Assembly: GCA_012656075.1 (NCBI GenBank)
Contig: JAAKBF010000255.1
Span: 1 to 64,000 of the forward strand
Direction: 5' to 3'
Source of the DNA: Phytophthora hibernalis
Lineage: Eukaryota > Oomycota > Peronosporomycetes > Peronosporales > Peronosporaceae
Length of the DNA stretch: 64,000 bases
The translations under genes were made by a program, and so were the position numbers. Positions 46,918 through 58,491 of the stretch are shown piece by piece. The number at the start of each line of letters is the position of its first letter. Position 1 is the first letter of the stretch. The notes beneath the pieces were generated by a model. That model was not told the origin of the DNA. It saw nothing but the letters and a program-made list of their open reading frames with translations, and did not search any database.

Positions 46918-47518
46918 ATGACCAAGGTCGCCATCGTTTTTTACTCCACGTTCGGTCACGTGACCAAGCTGGCAAAGTCCATCCGCCGGTGTGCAAGCAG
47001 TGCCGGGAGTAGATGCCGAACTCTACCAGGTGAAAGAGACGCTGAGTGAGGGAGTGCTAACGAAGCTCCACGCACCCCCAAAGCAGGAATTCCCGATTGC
47101 GACACCCGCTGTGCTCAAGGAAGCCGACGGTATCATGCTGGGCTTCCCGACGCACTTTGGTATGGTGCCGGCTCAAGTGAAGGCCCTTTTCGATTCGTGC
47201 GGCATGCTGTGGGTCAAAGGTGAGCTGATCGGAAAGCCCTGTGGTGTCTTCTTCAGCTGCGGGTCCAGAGGTGGCGGCCAGGAAGTTTCTGCCATGAGCA
47301 CTACGCCGTTCATCGCTCACCTGGGTATGATGTTCGTGCCGTTGTCGCTGCACGGGTCCGTCATTGAAGGAAACGACGAGCTGCACGGTTGCAGTCTCTG
47401 GGGATCTGGCACAGTCGCTAATAGCGACAGATCGCGTCAGCCGTCGGCTCTGGAACTCTCGGTCGCAGAGATGCAAGGCAAGAAGTTTGCCGAGATCACC
47501 AAGAAACTCTCCTCGTAG
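46918..47518 (+). CDS. WrbA-type NAD(P)H:quinone oxidoreductase, copy 2
   Basis: Starts MTKVAIVFYSTFGHVTKLAK with the same FMN loop as copy 1. After a single shift near 46985 it reads cleanly (VPGVDAELYQVKETLSEG, ADGIMLGFPTHFGMVPAQVK, CGVFFSCGSRGGGQE) to ITKKLSS at the stop. Length is about 200 residues. The shift is at ATCCGCC, where copy 1 has two more bases, so it may be a real small deletion or an error. The two copies are in the same orientation, 7.2 kb apart, separated by copy G and the Harbinger element. Confidence 0.87.
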
Positions 47519-47619
47519 AGCTCCAGTGACAATTTTACTCACCAAACTCCACTCCACGTGCTGCTTTAGCACCAATACATCGTTGTGTTAGTTGATACGA
47601 CATCTTCATTTTTTTTGCT

Positions 47620-48447
47620 TTACAAGCGCAGTGAAGCTAGCGGAGAGCTCATCACCTGGTACACCGGGCTCTCCGGGATCACTTTACTATTTGTCTGCAC
47701 ACTTGATGACCGGTCGATTGCGATCGAAACGCGAGAGTTTTCATCCACGCTTTCTTTCTGAAGCAGGTCTTCCATCGTAGCTCCATAGCCCAGTGGGTGT
47801 TTGCTTGGGTGGTATATCATGTACACTGTTAGCTGTGCAATTCCAAGCGTGGCGCAGCAGACGTTGGTCACAAAGAGGAACCAGAGTCCCGACATTGGCG
47901 TGTACGTGATCCACATTGCATTGTTCACTGTGCCGGCGATCACCATGTGGATCGGGATGAAGACCCCGTCTTGTACTTGATGACCTCCTTGATTTTCAGG
48001 AATGGAGAGCTGTAGAGTACCAGCGTCACGCAGACGGCAAGGTATCCCATGATGTCATTCACTTGGTTCCTGGTGATACTCGTGATAACACCCAGTGCAC
48101 CGAGCACAGCGTACAAGGTGATAATCGACAACACTCCGGCATACAGTGCGATCACTTTCAACGCCCGTTTACGGTCCGTTGTGTATCGTAAAAGATGAGC
48201 ATGTAAATGGTTGCGATGAAATCACCGGCGACAAAAGTGGAGAAGACCGGGAACCAGTTCTTTGTGAGAAGACCTTGCAACGTCCAGACATGGCAGTTGG
48301 CGAAAACGGACACCAACGAAACGATGTTGGTGTTGCCAATGGTCTTGGTCTTGCAGATCTTGTACACCGCCGGCGTCGGACTCAACGTCATCGTGAGAGA
48401 AGTGCAGGATGCAATCACTGAAATACGGACTCGACTGCGCTGGTCAT
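47620..48447 (-). CDS. SWEET-family sugar transporter (MtN3/saliva)
   Basis: Bidirectional sugar uniporter of membranes. Reading from the right: LTMTLSPTPAVYKICKTKTI (the first MtN3 repeat with its conserved Pro), a helix near WFPVFSTFVAGDFIATIYML, ALKVIALYAGVLSIITLYAV, the second repeat GYLAVCVTLVLYSSPFLKIK, and FIPIHMVIAGTVNNAMWITY with further helices and a Ser-rich cytoplasmic tail to 47620. Three frameshifts (about 48425, 48180, 47945); the last two are cured by one C and one G in double-base runs. About 270 residues. Direction and sugar are not predictable from this. Likely functional. Confidence 0.87.
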
Positions 48448-48459
48448 TTCGGTTTTTGA

Positions 48460-49208
48460 GAGTGTGTAGCTTGATTCAGGTAAATTGTAAAATGGTGGTT
48501 ATCCATCGCAGCGACGGATGGGAAATTCAAATGAGTGGTTGAAGTTGAACTGAGACCCCGGCACACTTCGCGATTAGGCGTCGTGTTGCATTGCGCATAC
48601 GTTAAAACGACGAGAACGTGCTAAAGTATCTTTCAGATGCTGTACGGAAGCCTCACATTCACTGCGCTTTAGCTGTACATGTACTAATATATCGTGCGTG
48701 TCTGTAGTGTGCTTCCACGTTCAAGGCCCGCTATAATTGTCATAATCTTCGATCTGCCAGAGTCACCTCGACAGCTAATCTGAAGGTTTACGCTGGGCTT
48801 GGATTATGCCTATTGCACAAATGATACTTCAAGTATTGGTGAACGCAAGACACCAGTCGCGTCAACGCCAAACGACCATGTTGACCCCAGAGACCCTTGG
48901 AAACGTATCAGTGAGTTAGGCCGTGTTCGTTGAGCAGATAATTCGCATTATCTGCCACATAATACGTATTATGTGGCAGATGTATCTGTGACTCACAGAT
49001 ACGTTTCACTGTGACTTCTCAAACCCAGCAAACACTTTATTGTGGATCTGCTAAGTGCCGAAATTCGACGGGGCTACTCGATGGTATGCAGCGAACTAAT
49101 GTTCGAGCTAAATCATTAGTGTTTAGCAAATCTGACGAACTGTTTGCTAGTGTGTACAAACATGTTTGCGGAGTACACTACATCTGTACAAAACAAATGC
49201 TCGACGCG
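48460..49208. other. Intergenic with a palindrome cluster
   Basis: No gene. It contains the folded region 48898-49009, listed separately. A plus-strand frame at 49011-49637 is antisense to copy H. Confidence 0.5.
48898..49009. repeat. Palindrome cluster with a Harbinger-type terminus
   Basis: The flanks GAAACGTATC.GTGAGT (48900-48916) and its reverse complement (48991-49007) pair, and between them lie two nearly perfect palindromes (GCAGATAATTCGCATTATCTGC split, and CCACATAATACGTATTATGT). TTAGGCCGTGTTCG at 48916-48929 equals the left end of the 42.1-kb Harbinger element with its TTA. Confidence 0.65.
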
Positions 49209-50557
49209 TCAGTGAGATTCCTGGATCAGGGTATCCTCCACAAAGTGATTAAAGCGGGTGATCGAGCTTTCCCAAGCAGCAACTCCCATATCAATGAAAG
49301 CACGGGGTACACGCCGGACTCCAAGCGCATACGAATCGTGGTTGACTGTGGATTGGCGATGAGACTGAATCACTGTAGTCGGTCCGAGATCAGATGGTCG
49401 TCCTATTCGCACTATAAGCCGTGTGATCTCGTGAAAAGCGATACGAACGCCATAGCCAACCGGTTCAATCAGTCTTCGAAATATAAAGACAGCTCGGTCT
49501 TGCTCGACATATTTTCGGCCCACTTTGCGGACCATGACGCGAACTTGCACACTACCCGCAGTAAACGCGCTGCACATGCTTTGCTTCAAAATATGCTCAG
49601 AGTCAGAGAAGTGCTGCAGATTTATCGAAGCAAGTAGTTAGAGCAACGTTCTCACTAAAATACACGACAAATCGACAACATACCTGAACAAATGCTGGTT
49701 TGGGATTCTGGGGCTCTTCCTTGCCCAAACACCCCCACACAGCCCTCTCTGTCTCTTGCAAACTAAAAGGCACAGCATAGCAGTCCAATAGCTCCACAAA
49801 TTTCCCCTCCGCTCTGCTGCTCGGCGTCGTATTTCTCCTTCCAGGACACTGAAGTTCATTCATCTTCACCTTCTCAAAAAAGGCGTCTACACTCGAGTAC
49901 ATTTCATCCATCCCCAGTAACAACTCGTGGAAAACAGCCTCATTATCCGTCGGCGGTGTTACTCCCCTCGTATCCACTCCATAGTGTCTGCACAACTTGA
50001 CGGATGATCCTACAACCTGCCAATAAATCAACAATTATCAGTTCACCTCAATTTCTGAGAAAATAAAAATGATCAAACCTCTCCTCATTTCTAAGAAAAT
50101 TAAAGTATAAGTACCTCGTTTCGCAGTCGTCTCTTGAATCCTTTCAGCAGCATTTTAGCCTGGCCCAATTTCAGGCTCATTTCTTGTTTCAGTTTCTTAT
50201 TTTCCTCTTCACTCTTAGCTCGTCTCAGTGCTTGATTTTCACAAATTTCCCCCACGTCGACTTCCAATTTCCATCAACCTTAAGTTGCTTTTCCGCACCG
50301 GAAACTTGATTTTTGGTCCTCCGCATCTTCTGAAGTTGCTGCAACTGAGCGTTAAGTTGCTTTTCCACTTTCCGTAGCGTTATCAGTTCGTCTCGACGCT
50401 GAAGCCTCCACGAGCTCCGGTTACGAGCAGATTTCTGTGGACTGGGAGGAGACTCGATTATATCCGACGGGATGGCGTGGATGTCTTCGGCCATTTCGCA
50501 GCCTTCCAGCAGCGCCAGCAGCGTGAACTCGTCCAGGGACGACGTGTCGGTCTCCAT
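49209..50557 (-). CDS. START-like coiled-coil family protein, copy H
   Basis: Starts at 50557 (METDTSSLDEFTLLALLEG). The first coil is RRDELITLRKVEKQLNAQ; the second, after a one-G loss near 50250, is rich in Lys/Glu (RRAKSEEENKKLKQEMSLK). Introns are near 50015-50113 and 49625-49690. The second exon has DEMYSSVDAFFEKVKMNEL and VPFSLQETERAVWGCL; the third has KQSMCSAFTAGSVQVRVMV, KYVEQDRAVFIF and ends IQESH at 49209. This copy is more divergent and AT-richer than B and C. Confidence 0.75.
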
Positions 50558-51242
50558 CGTCGTTTCGGGAAAACTGGTCCGTCGACGAAAGATGTAGCTA
50601 AAACTGGATACATTTCTGGAATTCTAGTACTTCAGTATCATTTACTGGAATTGTCAAAACCGGCGGCTTGACGAGAAGACCAATCGTCTGAGCTGAGCTT
50701 CACTTAGGCTGGACGGGTTCCTCGGTTCCCAACTGTTGAGCTCAGTTCAACTCTGTCGGCTTCATTCTTGATTGGTCTAGCATCACGCGTGGCTGGTATC
50801 AACAGTTTGATGAGCGGTTAGATAGTCAGAAGATAGGTGGTCGTGTGAGCGCTACATGAACTTCTTTGGAGTGCTCGTCTAGGAGGAATTTGCCTTTTGA
50901 ATCGACAATCCGCGCGGCCGTGATGATTTCACGCAGTATAATCAGCTAGGTGCTCGTGTTTACCCGGTTTAATATGATAGTAGTGTGTCAATAACTATTA
51001 TAACGTTTATCGTTGGTGTCCGTTAGAACTATTAATAACAGTAAGAGTACTAAACCTGTGATTAAGCATCTCCGTCAACAGTAGGGACGTCGTCAATAGT
51101 ACTTTTGAGCTTCTATCCTGTCTACTAATTTCAAGGAAGCGCTAGATCGATCAACCTTCCACTGCGAGCAAGCACGAGCATAGGTGATCAAGACCACTAC
51201 ATGTAGTGTTGCATACGAAATCAAGCGCATGTTTGTCAACAC
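50558..51242. other. Intergenic, nothing recognised
   Basis: Divergent spacer between copy H and the Copia element; no protein, RNA gene or repeat supported. Confidence 0.45.
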
Positions 51243-51259
51243 GGGCTTTAGAAGTCATG

Positions 51260-51464
51260 TATGAAAAGATAGCGACTTCCGTCTTGGGACAGGACGATGA
51301 GAGGATACAACCGTTAGTTGCAGAACGAGCGAAGCCTTAGTTCAGAGAAGAAAACAGATTCATTACGCAAACTGCAAGGCTAAGTGTAAAGCTACTGGAG
51401 GAATACAGCCAATCTTTTGACTGCGCCAAGTGAAGTGATCGCTAGGAAAGTGATCATTGCTGAT
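51260..51464 (+). repeat. Copia 5' LTR
   Basis: About 205 bp, starting TATGAAAAGATAGCG and ending TTGCTGAT; it lacks the usual TG..CA termini. Confidence 0.85.
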
Positions 51465-51477
51465 GGTTATGAGCCCA
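51465..51477 (+). other. Copia primer-binding site, half-tRNA type
   Basis: GGTTATGAGCCCA directly follows the LTR. Its complement, TGGGCTCATAACC, looks like the anticodon arm of initiator tRNA-Met (CAT anticodon), not a tRNA 3' end. The gag ATG lies inside it. Confidence 0.6.
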
Positions 51478-52507
51478 AATAACCATGGCATGGAAGGACA
51501 CCGGATTGACACCATTCGATCTCTGAAGTTCGACGGCAAGAATTTCTTGGCGTATAAGGAGGGACTCAAGGCTGCACTAAAAGCTCGAAAGTGCTGGAAG
51601 ATTCTCATTGGAGACGAGTTGAAGCCCGACAGGGATGGTTCGGAGGAAGCACTACAACGACGCAAGAAGTGGAAGAACAAGGTCCTACTGCTGAACGACA
51701 TTTTGACGAACACGTTGGATGATGGAACCCGCGTGAGATTAGCCCATCTGGAGACACCGCAAGCGAAGTGGAGTGCGTTGGTGGAGGACTTCGAAAAGAA
51801 ATCGTTTGCAGTGCCTTTGTTCAAGCGTCGAGAGCTGTTGAATGTTGAATTTGACGGTAATCGTGAGTCAATTCGTGATTACATTCATAGAGTAGAAGCT
51901 ATTAGACAGAGCTTACTCTCATGAATGAAGAAGTGACTGACCGTGAGGTGATCACTGCTCTCCTGACTGGATTGGGTGATAAGTACGAAAGCATGGTGGA
52001 GACGTTTGATAATTTGGACGACTACACCTTACAACAAGTGAAAGTAAAACTCACCAGCAGGAGGAGCGGATGAAGCAAGCCAAGGCTGTATCTGAAGAAA
52101 GGGCCCGCAAGAATGTAAATGCTCAAGCAGTTAGTGGTTTGGCGGCACCAGGGTCGCAGCAGTCCGGTGAGCAGAGCGCGTTTTTTGCGCAGGATAAGAA
52201 GAGGCGAGGTCGTGACAATGGTGGTGGAGGACAGCGTAAACGGCGGCGAGCGAACATTCAGTGCTGGAATTGTGATAAATGGGGACATTTTGCTCGTGAA
52301 TGCCGTGCGCCAAAGAGAGATCAGCAGAAAGGTGAGGGTAAGCAGCAAGGCAAGGGCAAGCAAGCTATAAAGGGACAACAAGAGGACAACGACATCCATC
52401 ATGACCTTCCAGGTTACTACAAATCCAAGAACAAGCCGGTCACCATGATTGAGGTTGTAGATGAAAATGCTGCGCGAATCCTTCTGCTGGATCTGATTCG
52501 GATGTGA
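51469..52507 (+). CDS. Copia gag with zinc knuckle (interrupted)
   Basis: Starts at 51469 (MSPNNHGMEGHRIDTIRSLK), followed by the FDGKNFLAYKEGLKAAL and ETPQAKWSALVEDF blocks of the Copia gag domain. After a shift near 51920 it continues (ALLTGLGDKYESMVETFD), and after another near 52065 reaches a CCHC knuckle (CWNCDKWGHFAREC) near 52262 and a Lys/Gln/Gly-rich tail. Gag would form the particle and bind element RNA. Confidence 0.87.
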
Positions 52508-55500
52508 AAACTCACATGCCATTCGTCTTGGACAATGCCTCGGGGTCCACATTTGTGGATGCCGTGAAGCCTTCAAATCGCTACAGAATGATTGTGATGT
52601 GAAGATGAAATGGTTTGACAATACAGTGAAGAAAGCTGAGCTGCATGGTTTGGTGGAGTTTGTGATCGTGGATGCAGTGACGAAAGCTCGCGTCCCGATT
52701 ACGTTTGATGCTGTATTTGAAGAAGGAGCTGCCAACTTACTGTCGCAGCGATTATTGTACAAGGGACTTGGTTTTCTCTCTTGTATTAGTGATGACCAAG
52801 AAGTTGTGATGTTGACTAACCCCATAAAGAATGTGACGTGGCGTTTTGACATGGTTGAAGGACTTTATCAGTCTATTGTGGAAGTTGCATGTACGGCACC
52901 TGCTATGACAGTCTTGCAGACGTTGCCTAAGCCTGCAATTTCTTTACGGCTGTGGCATCTTCGTCTTGCTCATGCAAATTGGCAGACTATGGCTACAAAA
53001 GAGCTTGTGAGTGGATTGGAACTTTCGCAAGTGGAGCGGAAGACAATGGCGCGACGCTATGATTGTGAGACGGCGAAGATGAAGCGCATGTCGTTCCGGA
53101 AGACGTCACCCAAACAGACGGATATTCCGTTCGACAAAGTGTTCATGGACTTGGGGTTTCTGGAAGTCCCGACGATGGAGGGTTACAAAGTGTACCTTCA
53201 TTTGTTGGATGAAGGCTCGCGTTATCAGTGGATCTACTTGCAGAAGACTAAAGATGAGAAAGTAGGACGGCTGTATGATTTTCGAGATCATGTCAAGGCC
53301 AAGCACCATCAAGTTGTGAAAATGTTTCACTCCGATCAGGGTACGGAGTTTATGAACGTGAAGATAGCCGAGCTGTATGCTGGAGAGTCAATTCAGATAT
53401 TTGCTCATCCACATACACCCGAAGAAGTCTGTTTGATCGAAAAAGCCCATGGGACATTGTTTGATAAGGTGCGGTCAGCCTTGTATAGTAGTGGCCTTCC
53501 TAGTATGTTGTGGGGAAGCTGCTGCATACGTGATCGAGACGACCAATCGTACGAGCACCAAGGGCAATAAGAACAACTTGACACCCCATGAAAAGTTGTT
53601 TGGTACTAAACCAAGTGTGAGGCACTTGAAACCCTTCGGTTGTCTGGCATTAAAGTTTGTCGACAAGGTGTATCGGGACAACAAGCTGTCAAGGAAGGGT
53701 GCACCATCTTTGTTTGTAGGGTATGCAAGCAAAACCAACTACTCGATCTTACAACTGGAGTGATCACTGAGCACCGAAAAGAAAATGCACGGTTCGATGA
53801 ACAGACAACAGTGGCTCGTGATTATGTGAGTAAGTTGCTGAACGGGGTGTATCGGCAACGTCAACGGCCAGTTTTTGATGGCAACAACCTGCCCTTTGTT
53901 CCGTTACCAGTTAGTGAAGTTCCCGAAGCTCATGTTGGTGAACAAGGTACTACAGATAGAGTACCGAGTGATACTCCCGATCAAGGGACTGATGTGTCTG
54001 GTGGTGTACAAGCGCAAAGGGGGAAATACAGAGTAATGAGCGCTTGACACAGGGCACTTCAGAGACAGAAGAGAGTGGTGAAGAAGAGCAGCGATCAAAG
54101 CCTAAGAAACGGCATCTTCCTGTGGAGGTGAAAAACCCTCGGCGCTCACAACACCAGCGAAGGAATCCAGCGAGACTAAATGATTTCGTGGCATGTGTCT
54201 TTAGCTCGTCGACATCGGCGACTTCTATGATGGGATTGGAGGTGCCATTAACATGGGAAGAAATGCTAGCTTCGCCACAATATGCACAATGGCTTGAAGC
54301 TACCAAGGAGGAATTCCTGGCACAGTTGAAAAATGAGACGTGGGTTTTAGTTCCGCGGCCAGAGAATGCGCACGTGCTCAAAAATAAATGGATTTGGGTG
54401 CTCAAGGAGAATGAACACGGGTTGATAAGGTTCAAAGCGCGTTTAGCGGTGCTGGGATGTCTTCAGATCTGGAAACTGGTTTATGATGAAACATTTGCTC
54501 CGGTGATCAGATTTGAGACGTTGCGGTTTGTGCTGCTGTATGCAAGCATGCAACGAATGGTAGCAAAGCAGTTTGATTTTGTGACAGCGTTTCTGAACGC
54601 TCCTACAGATCGGGTGCTATTTATGGAGCAACCTGAGGGGTATATGAAGCGGGGATACGAAGACTGGGTATGTCTGTTGAAGAAGAGCATCTACGGACTA
54701 GGTCAGTCGCCCTTGAACTGGAATAACACATTACACCTACCTCTTGTCGATTTGGGATTTCGTCGTAGTGTTAAGGACCCAGGTCTTTATTGGGTTTGGG
54801 GTGGAGGACGATTGGTCTTCATTCCCATCTACGTGGATGACATTTTGGTAATCGGACAAGAGGAAGATGTTTGTTATTTTGCTGCAAAGCTTAACGATCG
54901 CTTCAAAGTGAAGGATCTTGTGAATGTAAATTACCTGTTGGGACTACAGATCACTTATGCTCCCGAAACGCATGTGATCTTCCGACAGACGAAGTATGTG
55001 CAGAATATGATTCAGAAGTTCAGAATGGACACGGCTTATCCGGTAAAGATTCCGATGTGCACCGACGCAGTCAAGCTGCAGCCGGCAAGCGATGATGAGC
55101 GGGAAACGAGTAAGAACCTGCCGTATCGGAGTTTAGTGGGGTGCCTGCAATACTTGGTGAGCGGTTCGCGACCAGAACAAGCGACGGCTATCCGGATTCT
55201 GAGTAAGTTTCTGGATAAGTTTAACGTGGCTCACTGGCAAGCAGCCAAGAGGGTGCTTCGATATTTGGTTGGCAGTCAAGACTTGGGGTTGCATTATGAT
55301 TTAAGCTCGCAAAAATGAAAAGCTTCAGATCGAGGTCTATACAGACGCTAATTTTGCTTCTGAAGGTGGTGGCATGAAGTCGGTTAGCGGCATCACAGTG
55401 TTTTGCAATGGTCAATTGATTTCGGCGAAAAGCTGGAAGCAGGAGATACTTGCGGAAAGCACTTGTGAGACAGAGCTTATTGCTGCCAACATAGGCACGC

Positions 55501-55735
55501 ATGAAGCAATTTGGCTTGAACAGTTGGTGGATGAGATCGAGTTGCCAAGAGAAAACACGGTACTATATTGAGACTCGAATAGTGCCCGAGAGTTGATGAA
55601 GCCCGCGGGCAAGCACCGACGTACGAAACAACTGAGAATAAAAGACCTCAAGATCCGCGAGTACGTGACAGAGCGAAACATGAAAGTGGAGTCTGTTGCA
55701 TCAAAGGACAATGTTGACGAAGCCTTTGCCTGTTG
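52500..55735 (+). CDS. Copia pol: protease, integrase, RT, RNase H (interrupted)
   Basis: Protease remnant MPFVLDNASGSTF near 52520; a pre-integrase LWHLRLAHANWQ block; integrase core with FMDLGFLEVP, FHSDQGTEFMN and PEEVCLIEKAHGT (D, D, E); LTPHEKLFGTKPSVRHLKPFG; RT with KQFDFVTAFLNAPTDRVLF, QPEGYMKRGYEDWVCLLKKS and catalytic YVDDILV near 54835; RNase H with EVYTDANFASEGGG and ESTCETELIAAN. Shifts near 52600, 53515, 53755 and 54040 and stops at 55316 and 55569 split it. The RT frame alone is 424 codons long and intact. Confidence 0.9.
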
Positions 55736-56077
55736 AGGCATTTCGGCGACACCGAGACGCACTGGGTATTCGCGAGATTGGTAGTGCAACTACAAGTGAG
55801 TAACGGGACGAAAAACATGAGTCTGAAAAGGGTGGCTAGTTACGTTGGTCACACAGATGAACGTCACGTAGTGGCATAAGGATGAGAAGTGCTTCTTGTC
55901 GGAAAGGACAGAAGATCTGATCCGCACACTGGCATGAAAAATGCAGTGTGAATGAAGAAACCAAAGCTTGGCATGTTGTGTGACTTAATGGTTTGACTTG
56001 TAATTGTCTGCTATTTGTTTTGAATGACTGTAGAAGGGCAAGGCAAAGCTGGCGGTGATGAAGTCGAAAAAAGAGAG

Positions 56078-56282
56078 TATGAAAAGATAGCGACTTCAGT
56101 CTTGGGACAGGACGATGAGAGGATACAACCGTTAGTTGCAGAACGAGCGAAGCCTTAGTTCAGAGAAGAAAACAGATTCATTACGCAAACTGCAAGGCTA
56201 AGTGTAAAGCTACTGGAGGAATACAGCCAATCTTTTGACTGCGCCAAGTGAAGTGATCGCTAGGAAAGTGATCGTTGCTGAT
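56078..56282 (+). repeat. Copia 3' LTR
   Basis: Matches the 5' LTR except for C/A and A/G changes near 56098 and 56274. The low divergence suggests a fairly recent insertion. Confidence 0.9.
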
Positions 56283-56300
56283 TGGGCTTTAGAAGTCATG

Positions 56301-56902
56301 TTAGTGCTAACACTAGTTTTATCTGGCATATTTCACAGTTTACAGTAGTAGAACTGTTTGACTAATACCACTTGAAGGCGAGCTCAAGTTTATATTTTAA
56401 AATTAAAATACTAAACCAAGAAGCCTGAACCATCCTGGTCGTTCTCAGTGTTTTTCATTTACCACTATACGGCATGGCAACACGTACGAGAACACTACAT
56501 GTACAAGGTGGGTAGGAGGGTTGTTGGATTGAAAAGGAGAGGACTAACTTAGTGTAACGATGGAAATGAAAAGCAACGGGTGAGGTTTCTGATGCTCTTG
56601 AATCTCTTCATGCAATTGACGCAGCACAGGGCTCGACCCCAATGTAACGAGCTTCAGATTAGAGTACGCTGTACATGACTCAACACCACTACTCACAATT
56701 TCGTTATTTCATTTCAGGACGAATCCTATCGTGGAGTTTGACTATTCTGTCATCGGTGATCCATTTACGCTTCGGAGGACAATAGCTGAATGCTACTGCT
56801 GCTGTCATGAACTTGTGTACGCTATACCTACCGAACCACCGGAAATTGAGCGAGAAGGCCATCGGCAGTATCAAGCAACGTGCTTGGCTATCGGACGAGT
56901 CT
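56301..56902. other. Intergenic, nothing recognised
   Basis: AT-rich, pre-insertion sequence between the Copia element and the bZIP gene; open frames here lack support. Confidence 0.4.
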
Positions 56903-57902
56903 ATGGACGAGGGCAGGGACGAACGTGTCACCACTGACACCGCAAGTCAGCAGCTACACGACATATTCCAGTCGCACGAGGAAGCGCGAGCTCACGGGGC
57001 GCAGTCGGTCACCGCTAAGTGCAACGCAGTTAATGGTGGAACGTCGATGGACAAAAAGGTCTACACAACCGTTTTCATCAGTAAAACCTCGCGAGCTCCG
57101 TGTTCGGAGGATACTGTACCAAAGCTCTGCCGTGGGGCGGGGCCAGAACAAAACGAGGGAGACACAACGCCAAGTCTAGAGCTTCAGCGAGAGCGCCACC
57201 GCATGGCCCAGATTCGATACCGGAAGAAGAAATTTAACAGGAAGACGCGCAACGGCTAAGGGAACAAATCCGAAGTCTGGAGCAACGACGACGCGATGTT
57301 TCCGCTTCTATCCCGACAAGGAGGAGCGTGTGGGACATTGCAGTCAAGTATTTTGAAATCTTCCGCTTTGGACTGCCAGCACCGAGTCTAATGTCACTAT
57401 CGTCTACCACAATGGCTTCTACTCAGCTGGAGTTTGTGCTGACAACAATGGTACCGGACGTCGAGCACAATGCAGGATGTGGGGTGGGTGCGATGATCGA
57501 TATCTGGTGGTGTTTATCGCGCTGATTTGGTGGGTTTGGTCTCGAACTGGAGGGTTTGCTGCTCGTTGGATGCCACGACAACAACAAGCGTCACAATTAC
57601 CGAGCAAACGCTGAATAACGTGTTTCCTGATCTGTCGGCTAATAAGAACGACGCTAGACGATCAGCGCTCGTTTCGAAGCTTCTAGGCAAGCGAATCGAT
57701 ATGCGAGGATCCGTGCATTTTCAGTTTAACGACTTCACCGGACGGGTGACGAGTTTAATGGCTCGGTCGGTCAGACATGCTAACACCGATGCTGCAATTG
57801 CTAGAAGACCTCGAGGATGTGTCTTGCGTGTTTGAGAAAGCCCTCATTTCGCCCGATTTTCACAGGTGGCAATCTAGACTCAGAGAGTATTGCGTGAGGT
57901 GA
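56903..57902 (+). CDS. bZIP transcription factor with oomycete C-terminal domain, copy K
   Basis: Starts at 56903 (MDEGRDERVTTDTASQQL). The basic region reads RERHRMAQIRYRKKK near 57190-57240, followed in a shifted frame by the zipper (AQRLREQIRSLEQRRRD). After this comes a conserved domain shared with copy L: WDIAVKYFEIFRFGL, LDATTTTSVTITEQTLNNVF, a VSKLLGKRI block, and LEDLEDVSCVFEKALISP to the stop at 57902. At the place of the invariant bZIP Asn there is a His. Shifts near 57238 (A run), 57525 and 57770 break it. It would bind DNA as a dimer in the nucleus. Target genes are unknown. Confidence 0.75.
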
Positions 57903-58491
57903 ACGACTGAAAATAATAAGTTACACGTGCCAGTGCTTTAAGTTCACATCAAGGGCTTATTGTAGGGTAGTCGTATACCTTCAGGGAAAAATAACACCAT
58001 GCCTCGAAGGATTTTCCTGGCGGTCAAGCATGCATACAGTGTACAAGAAAGAAACAAACAGCAAAGACGAAGTCGACAGGAATCGAGTCCAGCAAATGTT
58101 TGGCCGAAACACAGTGACTTTGATTCAAAAACCTTAGAAGAAACTCTGTGTTTTCAGTGACGCTCGAAACACAGGTAAACTGTTCATTGTATAACCTCAT
58201 ATCGTCGCTGTTGGACTTCGAATTCGAATCTCTTGGAGAAGTTTCAACAAAGTCAGAGCGAGTCAGTCACCCCACGTGAGACCAGACTAATCACTCAATG
58301 TGGTCAACAATCGCACTGTTTGTTGCCGCTTATATTAACACAACGTCTCTTCCAGCAAGTACACAAGAGTTAGTCTATCCACAGCAGTAACTTAAGCGAG
58401 CACGAGTGGTAGGGATGGTGCGCTGGACGCCGTTTGGAGCGCACTCTCGCTTTCGTCCCCATAAGACAAGACTGTGCAAGTACAATACGCA
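57903..58491. other. Intergenic, nothing recognised
   Basis: No protein or repeat supported; probably 3' flank of copy K and promoter of copy I. Confidence 0.4.

Larger units (their letters stand above)
51260..56282 (+). mobile_element. Ty1/Copia LTR retrotransposon
   Basis: Two 205-bp direct repeats with two mismatches bound gag, protease, integrase, RT and RNase H in Copia order. A purine tract AAAAAAGAGAG abuts the 3' LTR (56067-56077). The element is flanked by a 17-bp direct repeat, GGGCTTTAGAAGTCATG, at 51243-51259 and 56284-56300. Single-base shifts split the polyprotein. Confidence 0.93.

Noticed and set aside
49011..49637. 208-codon plus-strand frame
   Set aside because: It is antisense to exon 3 of copy H, which has family motifs and splice sites.
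52022..52852. 276-codon minus-strand frame
   Set aside because: It is antisense to Copia gag and protease; hydrophobic composition comes from reversed Lys/Glu codons.
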